DNA of 64,000 nt. Origin: Xenorhabdus ehlersii. GTDB taxonomy: Bacteria; Pseudomonadota; Gammaproteobacteria; Enterobacterales; Enterobacteriaceae. Positions 1 through 9,261 of this stretch are shown here, one piece after another. Position 1 is the stretch's first letter. Every line of letters starts with the position of its first letter. Location: contig NZ_RAQI01000005.1 of NCBI RefSeq assembly GCF_003610465.1, forward strand, positions 124,001 through 188,000, read 5' to 3'. Position numbers and translations under genes: made by a program. The notes under the pieces were generated by a model. That model did no database searches. It had not been told where the DNA came from and saw only the letters and a list, made by a program, of their open reading frames with translations.

Positions 1-75
1 ATCGTCTTGTTGTTGCGAATTGATTATGAAGTACGTCTGGCAAAAGCACAGGCGTTTGTAAGGAGCCCTAAATGA
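1..75 (+). CDS. ftsW: FtsW, C-terminal end only (lipid II polymerase of the divisome)
   Basis: Only the last 24 codons are present. The tail [18 protein letters not shown] matches the cytoplasmic C-terminus of enterobacterial FtsW, the SEDS-family membrane protein that polymerises septal peptidoglycan. The stop TGA overlaps the murG start as ATGA, the usual ftsW-murG coupling in the dcw cluster. The body of the gene lies outside the window. Confidence 0.85.
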   Translation: MVLLLRIDYEVRLAKAQAFVRSPK

Positions 76-1157
76 GTGGCAAAAACCGGCGTTTGATGGT
101 GATGGCTGGTGGTACAGGGGGGCATGTGTTCCCAGGCCTGGCCGTTGCCCACCATTTAAAAGAGCAGGGGTGGGATATTCGCTGGTTGGGAACCGCGGAT
201 CGCATGGAGGCTGATTTAGTTCCGAAACATGGCATTGATATCGAATTTATTCAGATTTCAGGTTTGCGGGGCAAGGGGATTAAAGCGTTACTTGCTGCCC
301 CAATTAGAATTTTTAAGGCTATTCGACAGGCAAAAGCCATTATACGCCGTTATCAGCCCGATGTGGTGCTGGGGATGGGAGGATATGTCTCTGGGCCAGG
401 TGGAATCGCGGCATGGTTGTGTGGCATTCCGGTGGTATTGCATGAGCAAAATGGCATTGCGGGGCTCACTAATCGTTGGTTAGCCAAAATTGCCAAAACA
501 GTTTTACAGGCATTTCCAGGAGCATTCCCCAGCGCGCCGGTTGTTGGTAACCCGGTAAGGGAGGATGTATTGGCATTGCCAGAACCAATGCGGCGTTTGG
601 CTGGGCGTGAAGGATCTGTTCGAGTGCTGGTCGTTGGCGGTAGTCAAGGTGCCAGGGTTCTGAACCAAACTATGCCAGAAGTTGCCGCTCGCTTGGGCGA
701 TAAAATCACTTTATGGCATCAGGCAGGCAAGGGCGCCAGGGAAGAGACGCAGAAACAATATGAAGATTCGGTTAAAACTGAATTCAAAGTGACTGAATTT
801 ATTGATGATATGGCGCAGGCTTATGCGTGGGCTGATATTGTCGTATGCCGTTCTGGTGCACTTACGGTCAGTGAAATTTCCGCCGCAGGCTTACCGGCGA
901 TTTTTGTTCCTTTCCAGCATAAAGATCGACAGCAATATTGGAATGCCTTGCCTCTGGAAAAAGCGGGAGCCGCAAAGATACTCGAACAGCCCGAATTTAC
1001 GGTTGATGCGGTCGTCGGGTTATTGACCCAGTGGCAACGCCCACAATTGTTAGAAATGGCAGAAAAAGCACGCTCAGTATCTATCATTAATGCAACCGAG
1101 CGTGTAGCAGCAGCATTGATTGAGGCTGTAGAGAATCATTCAGGCCGTTCCAGGTAG
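72..1157 (+). CDS. murG: MurG, UDP-GlcNAc:undecaprenyl-pyrophosphoryl-MurNAc-pentapeptide transferase
   Basis: Transfers GlcNAc from UDP-GlcNAc to lipid I to make lipid II on the cytoplasmic face of the inner membrane. The protein has 361 residues (about 355 in E. coli) and starts with [20 protein letters not shown], which contains the glycine-rich loop GGTGGH of this GT28-family enzyme. A second glycine-rich loop, [12 protein letters not shown], lies near residue 190, and the sugar-nucleotide binding segment around [15 protein letters not shown] lies near residue 255. The start overlaps the ftsW stop and AGGAG sits just upstream. It is part of the dcw operon between ftsW and murC. Confidence 0.97.
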   Translation: MSGKNRRLMVMAGGTGGHVFPGLAVAHHLKEQGWDIRWLGTADRMEADLVPKHGIDIEFIQISGLRGKGIKALLAAPIRIFKAIRQAKAIIRRYQPDVVLGMGGYVSGPGGIAAWLCGIPVVLHEQNGIAGLTNRWLAKIAKTVLQAFPGAFPSAPVVGNPVREDVLALPEPMRRLAGREGSVRVLVVGGSQGARVLNQTMPEVAARLGDKITLWHQAGKGAREETQKQYEDSVKTEFKVTEFIDDMAQAYAWADIVVCRSGALTVSEISAAGLPAIFVPFQHKDRQQYWNALPLEKAGAAKILEQPEFTVDAVVGLLTQWQRPQLLEMAEKARSVSIINATERVAAALIEAVENHSGRSR

Positions 1158-1193
1158 AACGGTGATGTAAACATAACGAGTGAAGATTAAAAC

Positions 1194-2669
1194 GTGAATA
1201 CACAACAGTTGGCGAAATTAAGAGCTTCAGTGCCTGAAATGAGAAAAGTCAGGCATATCCACTTTGTTGGCATCGGTGGTGCTGGCATGGGTGGTATCGC
1301 CGAGGTGTTGGCTAATGAAGGTTATCAGATAAGTGGTTCTGATCTGGCACCCAATCCTGTCACACAGCAATTGATTGCACTGGGTGCAACTATTTATTTT
1401 AATCACCGTCCAGAAAATGTGCGGGACGCTAGTGTAGTGGTGGCATCCACGGCTATTTCGGCGGAAAACCCCGAAATTGTGGCTGCACGTGAAGCGAGAA
1501 TTCCAGTGATCCGCCGTGCGGAAATGCTGGCAGAGCTTATGCGTTATCGCCACGGTATCGCTGTTGCGGGAACACATGGAAAAACCACGACGACGGCAAT
1601 GATTGCTGGCATTTATGCACAGGCGGGTCTTGATCCTACATTTGTGAATGGTGGGTTGGTCAAAGCGGCGGGCACGCACGCTCGCTTAGGTAGTAGCCGT
1701 TATCTGATTGCAGAAGCAGATGAAAGTGATGCTTCATTCTTGCACTTGCAGCCCATGATGGCGGTTGTTACCAATATTGAAGCCGACCACATGGATACCT
1801 ATCAAGGGGATTTCGAAAACTTAAAGCAAACATTCGTTAACTTCCTGCATAACCTGCCATTTTATGGGCGTGCGGTTATGTGTATTGACGATCCTGTCGT
1901 GAAAGAACTGATTCCCCGCATTGGGCGTTATATCACGACCTATGGTTTCAGTGAGGAAGCAGACGTCCGTATTACCCATTATGAGCAGAAAGGCGCTCAG
2001 GGATTTTTCACTATCAGCCGATTGGATTTGCCGGATTTGCATGTGGTGTTAAATGCCCCTGGCCGCCACAATGCGCTGAATGCAACTGCTGCGGTTGCAG
2101 TGGCAACAGAAGAAGGCATTGATGATACCGCTATTCTGGCGTCTCTGGCCGAGTTTCAGGGAACCGGACGCCGCTTTGATTTTCTGGGGGATTTTCCTCT
2201 TAAACATATCAGTGGCAAAGAAGGTAGCGTGATGTTGGTCGATGATTATGGTCACCACCCAACAGAAGTTGATGCCACGATTAAAGCGGCACGAGCGGGG
2301 TGGAGTGATAAACGCATTGTCATGGTATTCCAGCCACACCGTTATACAAGAACTCGTGATTTATATGATGATTTTGCCAATGTCCTGAGTCAGGTAGATG
2401 TTTTATTAATGTTGGATGTGTATGCCGCAGGTGAAACACCGATCCCAGGCGCGGATAGCCGTTCTTTATGCCGTACTATCCGCAGTCGTGGCAAGTTGGA
2501 CCCGATTTTTGTATCAGAGCCTGAACAAGTTTCAATCATTCTGTCGCAGGTGATAGAAAACAATGACTTAGTTTTGGTACAGGGTGCCGGTAATATCGGT
2601 AAAATAGCGCGCAATTTGGCTGAAACAAAATTGCAGCCATCTTTTTATGAGGGAGGACATCATGGTTGA
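1194..2669 (+). CDS. murC: MurC, UDP-N-acetylmuramate--L-alanine ligase
   Basis: ATP-dependent cytoplasmic ligase that adds L-Ala to UDP-MurNAc, the first step of peptide stem synthesis. The 491 residues match the family length. The Rossmann-like N-terminus has [17 protein letters not shown], and the Mur-ligase P-loop [10 protein letters not shown] lies near residue 125. The start is GTG: the residues from there, [16 protein letters not shown], align directly with E. coli MurC. The 3' end overlaps ddlB by 8 nt, so the two are probably translationally coupled. Confidence 0.97.
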   Translation: MNTQQLAKLRASVPEMRKVRHIHFVGIGGAGMGGIAEVLANEGYQISGSDLAPNPVTQQLIALGATIYFNHRPENVRDASVVVASTAISAENPEIVAAREARIPVIRRAEMLAELMRYRHGIAVAGTHGKTTTTAMIAGIYAQAGLDPTFVNGGLVKAAGTHARLGSSRYLIAEADESDASFLHLQPMMAVVTNIEADHMDTYQGDFENLKQTFVNFLHNLPFYGRAVMCIDDPVVKELIPRIGRYITTYGFSEEADVRITHYEQKGAQGFFTISRLDLPDLHVVLNAPGRHNALNATAAVAVATEEGIDDTAILASLAEFQGTGRRFDFLGDFPLKHISGKEGSVMLVDDYGHHPTEVDATIKAARAGWSDKRIVMVFQPHRYTRTRDLYDDFANVLSQVDVLLMLDVYAAGETPIPGADSRSLCRTIRSRGKLDPIFVSEPEQVSIILSQVIENNDLVLVQGAGNIGKIARNLAETKLQPSFYEGGHHG

Positions 2670-3582
2670 TAAAGTTGCTGTTCTGTTGGGCGGAACTTCC
2701 GCTGAACGCGAAGTTTCATTGCAATCAGGACATGCGGTTGTGGCAGGGCTGAAGGAAGCAGGCATTAATGCTTATTCAGTTGATACAAAAGACTTTGATG
2801 TGACTAAACTCAAAGAGGAAGGATTCAATAAAGTCTTCATCGCACTGCATGGTCGCGGTGGTGAGGATGGTACGTTGCAAGGTTTGCTTGAGTTTTTGCA
2901 AATTCCTTATACCGGCAGCGGAGTAATGGCATGTGCCTTGTCAATGGACAAAATGCGCACAAAACAACTCTGGCAGGGAGCAAAACTGCCTATTTCACCT
3001 TATGTCGTAATTAATTCTTCAAAATTTGAACAACTTAATGATTTTCAACTCAAAGAGTATGTTCAAGAATTAGGTCTGCCATTAATGGTTAAACCGAATC
3101 TGGAAGGCTCCAGCGTAGGGATGACTAAGGTGAATGAATATGCCGAATTGCGTAACGCCCTGGAGCTGGCATTTAAATACGATACTGATGTATTGGTTGA
3201 AAAATGGCTATTTGGTCCTGAATATACCGTCGGATTTTTGGGGGACGAGGCTCTTCCTTCTATCCGTATTCAGGCTTCAAACACATTTTATGATTATGAT
3301 GCGAAATATATCTCCAACCAAACGCAATATTTTTGTCCAAGCGGTTTGAGTGCGGAAAAAGAGCAAGAGCTATTAGATATTGCCTCAAAGGCGTACAAGG
3401 TGCTGGGATGTCATGGTTGGGGGCGAGTCGATATCATGGATGATGGGAATGGTAATTTCTATTTGTTGGAAGCGAATACTTCCCCTGGTATGACCAGCCA
3501 TAGCCTTGTGCCAACTGCTGCGCGTCAGGCTGGATTAAGTTTTTCTCAACTCGTAGCGAGAATTTTGGAGTTGGCTGATTAA
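2662..3582 (+). CDS. ddlB: DdlB, D-alanine--D-alanine ligase
   Basis: ATP-grasp ligase that forms the D-Ala-D-Ala dipeptide for the peptidoglycan stem. I place the start at ATG 2662 ([17 protein letters not shown]), giving 306 residues as in E. coli, with GGGAGG a few bases upstream. An in-frame upstream codon at 2647 would add five residues but has no better ribosome site. The ATP-grasp lysine region [13 protein letters not shown] and the C-terminal metal-binding segment [13 protein letters not shown] are present. The gene overlaps the murC end and is followed 1 nt later by ftsQ. Confidence 0.96.
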   Translation: MVDKVAVLLGGTSAEREVSLQSGHAVVAGLKEAGINAYSVDTKDFDVTKLKEEGFNKVFIALHGRGGEDGTLQGLLEFLQIPYTGSGVMACALSMDKMRTKQLWQGAKLPISPYVVINSSKFEQLNDFQLKEYVQELGLPLMVKPNLEGSSVGMTKVNEYAELRNALELAFKYDTDVLVEKWLFGPEYTVGFLGDEALPSIRIQASNTFYDYDAKYISNQTQYFCPSGLSAEKEQELLDIASKAYKVLGCHGWGRVDIMDDGNGNFYLLEANTSPGMTSHSLVPTAARQAGLSFSQLVARILELAD

Positions 3583-3583
3583 T

Positions 3584-4399
3584 ATGTCGCAGGCAGCCCG
3601 GAATAGCCGGGAGCGGGAGGGTGAAACGCAGAGATCTCGTCCCAGTAATGGTTACTATCTGGCAGGGATTGCCTTCTTCTTGATGGTGGTTGGCACCATC
3701 ATATGGGGGGGCTGGATGACACTGGACTGGATGAAAGATCCTAGCAGATTACCGCTCTCAAAGCTGGTACTGACTGGTGAGCGCCATTACACCACGAATG
3801 ATGATGTAAGGCAGGCTATTTTGTCCCTGGGATCTCCAGGAACATTTATGACTCAGGATGTCAACGTCATTCAGGAAAAGATTGAACAACTGCCGTGGAT
3901 CCGGCAGGTCACTGTTCGGAAACAATGGCCTGATGAACTTAAAATACATCTGGTAGAATACGTACCTTATGCGCGCTGGAATGATACCCAACTGTTGGAT
4001 GCTGAAGGTCGGGTATTTAGCTTACCTATAGAGCGCAGTGCAAATGCGCAGTATCCGATGTTGTATGGGCCAGAAGGCAAAGAAAAAGACGCATTGAATG
4101 AATACCACACAATGGCGACTTTTCTTGGAAAACACCAGATGAAATTAAAAGTAGTGATCATGACTGCGCGTAATGCCTGGCAACTGATTTTGGATAACGA
4201 TATCCGTTTAGAGCTAGGAAATCGAGATAAAATGGAACGAATGAAACGTTTTGTTGAACTTTATCCTGTGTTGTTGAGAAACACTGAAAAACGTGTGGCT
4301 TATGTTGACTTACGTTATGACAGTGGTGCTGCGGTAGGTTGGGCTCCTTTATTAACTGATACGCCTGTTTCAATGAACGGGCAAGAAAACAAACAGTGA
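3584..4399 (+). CDS. ftsQ: FtsQ, divisome scaffold protein
   Basis: Bitopic inner-membrane protein that links early and late divisome proteins through FtsB/FtsL. The 271 residues comprise a short basic cytoplasmic tail, one transmembrane helix at about residues 25-45 ([20 protein letters not shown]), a POTRA domain beginning near [13 protein letters not shown] (about residues 60-130), and a periplasmic beta domain. It starts 1 nt after ddlB and its stop overlaps upstream codons of ftsA, the conserved ddlB-ftsQ-ftsA order. The sequence diverges more than its neighbours, as is usual for FtsQ. Confidence 0.95.
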   Translation: MSQAARNSREREGETQRSRPSNGYYLAGIAFFLMVVGTIIWGGWMTLDWMKDPSRLPLSKLVLTGERHYTTNDDVRQAILSLGSPGTFMTQDVNVIQEKIEQLPWIRQVTVRKQWPDELKIHLVEYVPYARWNDTQLLDAEGRVFSLPIERSANAQYPMLYGPEGKEKDALNEYHTMATFLGKHQMKLKVVIMTARNAWQLILDNDIRLELGNRDKMERMKRFVELYPVLLRNTEKRVAYVDLRYDSGAAVGWAPLLTDTPVSMNGQENKQ

Positions 4400-4431
4400 C
4401 TGGTAATAATACAGAGACAGGCAGAATAACG

Positions 4432-5688
4432 ATGATCAAATCAACGGACAGAAAATTGGTAGTTGGCCTTGAAATCGGTACAGCAAAGGTATCTGCTCTG
4501 GTTGGTGAAATTCTGCCCGATGGTATGGTTAATATTATCGGAGTAGGAAGTTGCCCATCCCGCGGCATGGACAAAGGCGGTGTCAACGATCTTGAATCGG
4601 TCGTCAAGTGCGTACAGCGTGCCATTGATCAGGCTGAACTCATGGCGGATTGCCAGATATCTTCAGTCTATCTGGCGCTTTCCGGCAAGCATATTAGTTG
4701 CCAGAACGAAATTGGCATGGTGCCGGTTTCAGAAGAAGAAGTTACACAGGATGATGTGGACAGTGTTGTCCATACAGCTAAGTCAGTTCGTGTTCGTGAT
4801 GAACACCGTATTTTGCATGTGATCCCACAGGAATACGCGATTGACTATCAGGAAGGGATCAAAAATCCAGTTGGACTCTCTGGTGTGCGTATGCAGGCGA
4901 AAGTCCACTTGATTACCTGCCATAACGACATGGCGAAAAACATCGTAAAAGCTGTAGAACGTTGTGGGTTGAAAGTTGATCAACTTATTTTTGCAGGACT
5001 GGCAGCAAGTTATGCTGTGTTAACAGAAGATGAACGTGAATTGGGGGTCTGTGTCGTTGATATCGGCGGCGGGACGATGGATATCGCTGTATATACTGGT
5101 GGTGCATTGCGTCATACCAAGGTAATTCCTTATGCAGGCAATGTAGTGACCAGTGATATCGCCTATGCGTTTGGTACCCCTCCCAGTGATGCTGAAACCA
5201 TCAAAGTTCGTCATGGCTGCGCATTGGGTTCGATAGTGAGCAAGGATGAGAGTGTAGAAGTCCCAAGTGTGGGAGGACGCCTTCCTCGTAGCTTACAGCG
5301 CCAAACATTAGCTGAAGTGATCGAACCCCGTTATACCGAACTGCTGAACTTAGTGAACGATGAAATTTTGCGATTGCAGGAGCAATTGCGGCGGCAGGGA
5401 GTAAAACACCACCTGGCGGCAGGGATTGTCCTGACAGGAGGAGGCGCCCAGATTGATGGTCTGGTCGAGTGTGCTCAGCGGGTATTTCATACCCAGGTTC
5501 GCATTGGCCGCCCTCTGAACATCACTGGATTGACAGATTATGTGCAGGAGTCTTGCTACTCAACAGCGGTTGGACTTCTGCATTATGGCAAAGAATCCCA
5601 CCTTGGCGGAGATTCCGATGCCGATAAAAGAACGTCAGTAAGTGGCTGGTTTAAGAAAGTCAGCAACTGGCTGAAAAAAGAATTTTGA
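4432..5688 (+). CDS. ftsA: FtsA, actin-like cell division protein
   Basis: Actin-family ATPase that tethers FtsZ to the inner membrane and recruits later division proteins. I choose ATG 4432 (MIKSTDRKLVVGLEIGTAKV), which gives 418 residues (E. coli 420). An in-frame GTG at 4396, overlapping the ftsQ stop, would add 12 non-conserved residues. Phosphate-binding loops are visible (GLEIGTAKVSALVG; VVDIGGGTMDIAVYTGG). The C-terminal amphipathic membrane-targeting helix ends SNWLKKEF. It lies between ftsQ and ftsZ, as in other enterobacteria. Confidence 0.97.
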   Translation: MIKSTDRKLVVGLEIGTAKVSALVGEILPDGMVNIIGVGSCPSRGMDKGGVNDLESVVKCVQRAIDQAELMADCQISSVYLALSGKHISCQNEIGMVPVSEEEVTQDDVDSVVHTAKSVRVRDEHRILHVIPQEYAIDYQEGIKNPVGLSGVRMQAKVHLITCHNDMAKNIVKAVERCGLKVDQLIFAGLAASYAVLTEDERELGVCVVDIGGGTMDIAVYTGGALRHTKVIPYAGNVVTSDIAYAFGTPPSDAETIKVRHGCALGSIVSKDESVEVPSVGGRLPRSLQRQTLAEVIEPRYTELLNLVNDEILRLQEQLRRQGVKHHLAAGIVLTGGGAQIDGLVECAQRVFHTQVRIGRPLNITGLTDYVQESCYSTAVGLLHYGKESHLGGDSDADKRTSVSGWFKKVSNWLKKEF

Positions 5689-5754
5689 TTTTTTATACAG
5701 AGGCCATGACAATGTCGCCGGCCTCGATATAAAGGCACAAAACGGAGAGAAATT

Positions 5755-6918
5755 ATGTTTGAACCACTGGAATTAACCAACGACGCGGTGATTAAAGTCA
5801 TCGGCGTCGGCGGCGGCGGCGGTAATGCTGTGGAGCACATGGTGCGTGAGCGTATTGAAGGAGTTGACTTCTTTGCGGTTAACACGGACGCTCAAGCACT
5901 GCGTAAGACGGCTGTTGGTCAAACTATCCAGATTGGCAACGGCATTACGAAAGGATTAGGCGCTGGTGCGAACCCTGAGGTTGGTCGTACTGCTGCAGAA
6001 GAAGACCGCGAATCATTGCGTACTGCACTGGAAGGTGCAGATATGGTATTTATTGCCGCTGGTATGGGCGGTGGCACGGGAACGGGGGCCGCACCTGTTG
6101 TGGCTGAAATTGCCAAAGAACTTGGTATTTTGACCGTTGCTGTTGTTACTAAACCCTTTAATTTTGAAGGCAAAAAACGTATGGCCTTCGCGGAACAAGG
6201 GATCACTGAATTATCCAAGCATGTGGATTCACTGATCACTATTCCAAATGACAAGTTATTGAAAGTCCTGGGACGAGGCATTTCCCTGTTGGATGCATTC
6301 GGTGCAGCCAATGATGTTCTGAAAGGCGCGGTTCAGGGTATTGCTGAACTGATTACTCGTCCAGGTCTGATGAATGTTGACTTCGCTGACGTTCGTACCG
6401 TGATGTCGGAAATGGGTTACGCCATGATGGGATCAGGTATTGCACAAGGTGAAGATCGTGCGGAAGAAGCCGCAGAGATGGCTATCTCCAGCCCATTGTT
6501 GGAAGATATTGATCTTTCTGGCGCACGTGGCGTTCTGGTTAACATTACTGCGGGCTTCGACCTGCGTTTGGATGAATTTGAAACAGTGGGTAACACAATC
6601 CGTGCATTTGCTTCTGATAATGCAACGGTGGTTATCGGTACGTCACTGGATCCAGATATGAATGATGAGCTGCGTGTAACCGTTGTGGCAACAGGCATTG
6701 GCATGGACAAACGTCCAGAAATCACCCTGGTGACCAATAACAAGGCTCCTCAGACAAACCCGATGGAGCGCCGTTACCAGCAGATATCTGGCGGAATCTC
6801 TTCATTATCTGATGAGAACAAAACGGTAGCAAAAGTCGTCAATGACCAAAATGCACATACGAGTAAAGAGCCTGATTATCTGGACATTCCTGCATTTTTG
6901 CGTAAGCAGGCTGATTAA
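5755..6918 (+). CDS. ftsZ: FtsZ, tubulin-like division GTPase
   Basis: Polymerises at midcell into the Z-ring. The 387 residues (E. coli 383) contain the N-terminal glycine loop [13 protein letters not shown], the tubulin signature [10 protein letters not shown] near residue 107, and the C-terminal peptide [15 protein letters not shown] that binds FtsA and ZipA. The linker around residues 320-370 is the most divergent part. A good ribosome site (GGAGAG) precedes the ATG. It is the last division gene of the cluster, with lpxC 99 nt downstream. Confidence 0.98.
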   Translation: MFEPLELTNDAVIKVIGVGGGGGNAVEHMVRERIEGVDFFAVNTDAQALRKTAVGQTIQIGNGITKGLGAGANPEVGRTAAEEDRESLRTALEGADMVFIAAGMGGGTGTGAAPVVAEIAKELGILTVAVVTKPFNFEGKKRMAFAEQGITELSKHVDSLITIPNDKLLKVLGRGISLLDAFGAANDVLKGAVQGIAELITRPGLMNVDFADVRTVMSEMGYAMMGSGIAQGEDRAEEAAEMAISSPLLEDIDLSGARGVLVNITAGFDLRLDEFETVGNTIRAFASDNATVVIGTSLDPDMNDELRVTVVATGIGMDKRPEITLVTNNKAPQTNPMERRYQQISGGISSLSDENKTVAKVVNDQNAHTSKEPDYLDIPAFLRKQAD

Positions 6919-7017
6919 TTGCTAAAAAATTGGCTTCTCCGCTTTTTGTGTTAAACTATCCTGCCAGTCATACATTATAGTGATTGGCGGGATAAGTAAC
7001 ATTGCGAGATATAAACG

Positions 7018-7935
7018 ATGATCAAACAAAGGACACTAAAACGTATTGTTCAAGCGACCGGCGTCGGTTTGCACACCGGTAAAAAAGTCACGCTGACAAT
7101 GCGTCCAGCGCCGGCTAATACCGGGGTCATCTATCGTCGTACTGACTTGAATCCTCCGGTTGATTTTCCGGCAGATGCCAAATCTGTGCGTGATACTATG
7201 CTCTGTACTTGTCTGGTGAATGAGCATAATGTGCGTATTTCAACAGTTGAACATTTGAATGCAGCGCTGGCAGGTTTAGGGATCGATAATATTGTTATTG
7301 AAGTCGATGCACCAGAGATCCCGATTATGGATGGCAGCGCTAGCCCGTTTGTTTTCCTGTTATTGGATGCGGGTATTGAAGAGCTGAATGTCGCGAAGAA
7401 ATTCGTGCGAATGAAAGAAAGCGTCCGTGTGGAAGACGGTGATAAATGGGCTGAATTGGCACCTTATCATGGTTTCAGTCTGGATTTTACCATCGACTTT
7501 AATCATCCGGCGATTGATGCGAGTACCCAGCGCTATGGACTGGAGTTCTCTGCGGATTCGTTTGTTCGCCAGATTAGTCGTGCGCGTACTTTCGGATTTA
7601 TGCGTGATATTGAGTATTTGCAATCTAAAGGCTTGTGCCTTGGTGGCAGCTTTGATTGTGCGATTGTCGTTGATGACTACCGTGTACTCAATGAAGATGG
7701 TTTGCGTTTTAAAGATGAATTCGTCCGCCATAAAATGTTGGACGCCATCGGCGATCTATTCATGTGTGGGTATAATATCATTGGTGCCTTTACTGCGTTT
7801 AAATCAGGCCATGCACTAAACAACAAGTTACTGCAAACTGTTTTAGCACAGGAAAGCGCTTGGGAATTTGTCACATTTGAAGATGAAGCTGAAATGCCAT
7901 TGGCTTTCCGCGCTCCATCACTGGTGTTGGCATAA
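7018..7935 (+). CDS. lpxC: LpxC, UDP-3-O-acyl-N-acetylglucosamine deacetylase
   Basis: Zinc amidase catalysing the committed step of lipid A synthesis. The protein is 305 residues, exactly the E. coli length, and the zinc ligands fit: H79 in [12 protein letters not shown] and the H..D pair in [11 protein letters not shown] (E. coli H238 and D242), plus the catalytic histidine in [10 protein letters not shown]. The 99-nt gap after ftsZ contains a possible promoter (TTAAACTAT) and a small inverted repeat (GCCAGTCA...TGATTGGC), so separate transcription is likely. LpxC level is controlled mainly by FtsH proteolysis in E. coli; the C-terminus RAPSLVLA resembles the hydrophobic degradation tail. 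Confidence 0.97.
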   Translation: MIKQRTLKRIVQATGVGLHTGKKVTLTMRPAPANTGVIYRRTDLNPPVDFPADAKSVRDTMLCTCLVNEHNVRISTVEHLNAALAGLGIDNIVIEVDAPEIPIMDGSASPFVFLLLDAGIEELNVAKKFVRMKESVRVEDGDKWAELAPYHGFSLDFTIDFNHPAIDASTQRYGLEFSADSFVRQISRARTFGFMRDIEYLQSKGLCLGGSFDCAIVVDDYRVLNEDGLRFKDEFVRHKMLDAIGDLFMCGYNIIGAFTAFKSGHALNNKLLQTVLAQESAWEFVTFEDEAEMPLAFRAPSLVLA

Positions 7936-8039
7936 TGGCTGACATGTGTATTGATAAAGAATGTTGAGAACATTCCTATGATGCCCCAATGGGTTATGCT
8001 ATCTGTCACGCTTCTTTCGCTGATGTTTTTTATTCAGCG

Positions 8040-8576
8040 CTAACGCTTCTTTTTGGCTGTACTGGTACCCTCTCCGGCCAGCGCAGCCAACCGCTCCAAT
8101 TTCCTTTTTAATTTTTCAGGGCTGTTTTCAGCCAATATCATTAATGTTTTTGCGCTTTCATGAGTGAGCTGGCGCTTTGGTAATTCCTGATTATCATTAC
8201 TGAGTACTTTTGTTGATAATTTTGAGAATCCTTGTTCATTATTATCACACTTAACCATTAATGATGGGTTAATCCTGATGTCGATTGAGGATAAAGATGG
8301 TAGAATTTCGCTCCTCAATGTAGACAGCAAGACAGGAATTTCATAACGCAGCCGGGTCATCCAACTGGCATTTCCTGCTTCCAGTACCAGAATTTGTTTG
8401 CGATAATTGGCAACCCTGCACCATGGGTGCAATTGTGCAGGAAGCAAACTGAGAACGGCACGGTTGAGTTTCAATAATGCGATGGCATGTTGTTGAATGA
8501 TTTGAAGTGGGCTTTTTCCGACAGTTGCCGCGTCTTCAAACAGCTTATCCAGTGATTGTGGGCGGCTATCTCGCAT
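8040..8576 (-). CDS. DciA/DUF721-family protein
   Basis: A 178-residue protein on the reverse strand, divergent from secM. The N-terminal half (LDKLFEDAATVGKSPLQIIQ, then a segment ending WCRVANYRKQILVLEAGNAS) has the DUF721/DciA layout of a short helix followed by a KH-like fold whose last strands lead into an RLRYEIP helix. The C-terminal third is polar and lysine-rich. DciA proteins load the replicative helicase DnaB in many bacteria; E. coli uses DnaC. Whether this copy has that role is inference. E. coli has no gene here, but from memory several other Enterobacterales carry one beside secA. Confidence 0.7.
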   Translation of the reverse strand: MRDSRPQSLDKLFEDAATVGKSPLQIIQQHAIALLKLNRAVLSLLPAQLHPWCRVANYRKQILVLEAGNASWMTRLRYEIPVLLSTLRSEILPSLSSIDIRINPSLMVKCDNNEQGFSKLSTKVLSNDNQELPKRQLTHESAKTLMILAENSPEKLKRKLERLAALAGEGTSTAKKKR

Positions 8577-8613
8577 AATAAGGGCAGTTCCAGTATTTAT
8601 TAATGAAGGATTA

Positions 8614-9168
8614 ATGAGTATTTTAAATCTTTGGCGACAATTTGGTAGGCGTTATTTTTGGTCTCACCTTTTACTGGGCATGGTTGCTACAGGAATTGGT
8701 GTTCCTACTGTTTTCGCTGGAGTGGCAGAAAGTCTGCATCATACAAATACCTCTTCTGCCCAAGGAAGCCGTCACCAGGCATTTTCCTCTTTTGAGCACT
8801 TATTTAAATTACACTTACTCCAATTAAAAAGTGTCCAGCGCCAACCCGCTAATTATTTAAATTATTGGCAGCAACATGCCGTTCGTAATGTGATCCGTCA
8901 ACTTTCTTTTGCTTTTTCGGTTGCAGAACCAATCAAGTACGAAGGCGCAAAAGAAAGTACCCGGATTTCTTCTCCATCCATGCAACAACTGATGCTGGAT
9001 ACGTTGCATGCTATGCTGACACAAGCACCAGCGCCATTTGAAGAAATGATCTCAGATGTTGCGCTGGCTGATGCCGTGCTTCCTGATACCCATACTCCAG
9101 CTCTCTGGATTGCTAAAGTTCAGGGAATTAGGGCAGGGCCAACGCTCAATCATCTATTTTTGCTTTAA
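8614..9168 (+). CDS. secM: SecM, secretion monitor with ribosome arrest peptide
   Basis: A 184-residue leader protein whose stalling during synthesis exposes the secA ribosome site when export is slow. A signal sequence occupies about residues 1-36 (RRYFWSHLLLGMVATGIG core, then VFAG). The C-terminus carries the arrest segment WIAKVQGIRAGP at residues 165-176, matching the E. coli pattern W-I-x4-G-I-R-A-G-P. The upstream phenylalanine of the E. coli motif (F150) is absent: the same position is H160 (or T159 with a one-residue shift). Eight residues follow the arrest proline, against four in E. coli. secA begins 93 nt downstream. Confidence 0.9.
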   Translation: MSILNLWRQFGRRYFWSHLLLGMVATGIGVPTVFAGVAESLHHTNTSSAQGSRHQAFSSFEHLFKLHLLQLKSVQRQPANYLNYWQQHAVRNVIRQLSFAFSVAEPIKYEGAKESTRISSPSMQQLMLDTLHAMLTQAPAPFEEMISDVALADAVLPDTHTPALWIAKVQGIRAGPTLNHLFLL

Positions 9169-9261
9169 TGCTACTGCCTTATTTCAATGAAGTGTAATAA
9201 GGCAATTTTTAATAAATGATTGATTGGCTACAACAATAGCCCTATTTGAGATGTACTAATT

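Noticed and set aside
1227..1679. Reverse-strand ORF of 150 codons inside murC
   Set aside because: Fully antisense to a conserved gene, with no recognisable domain.
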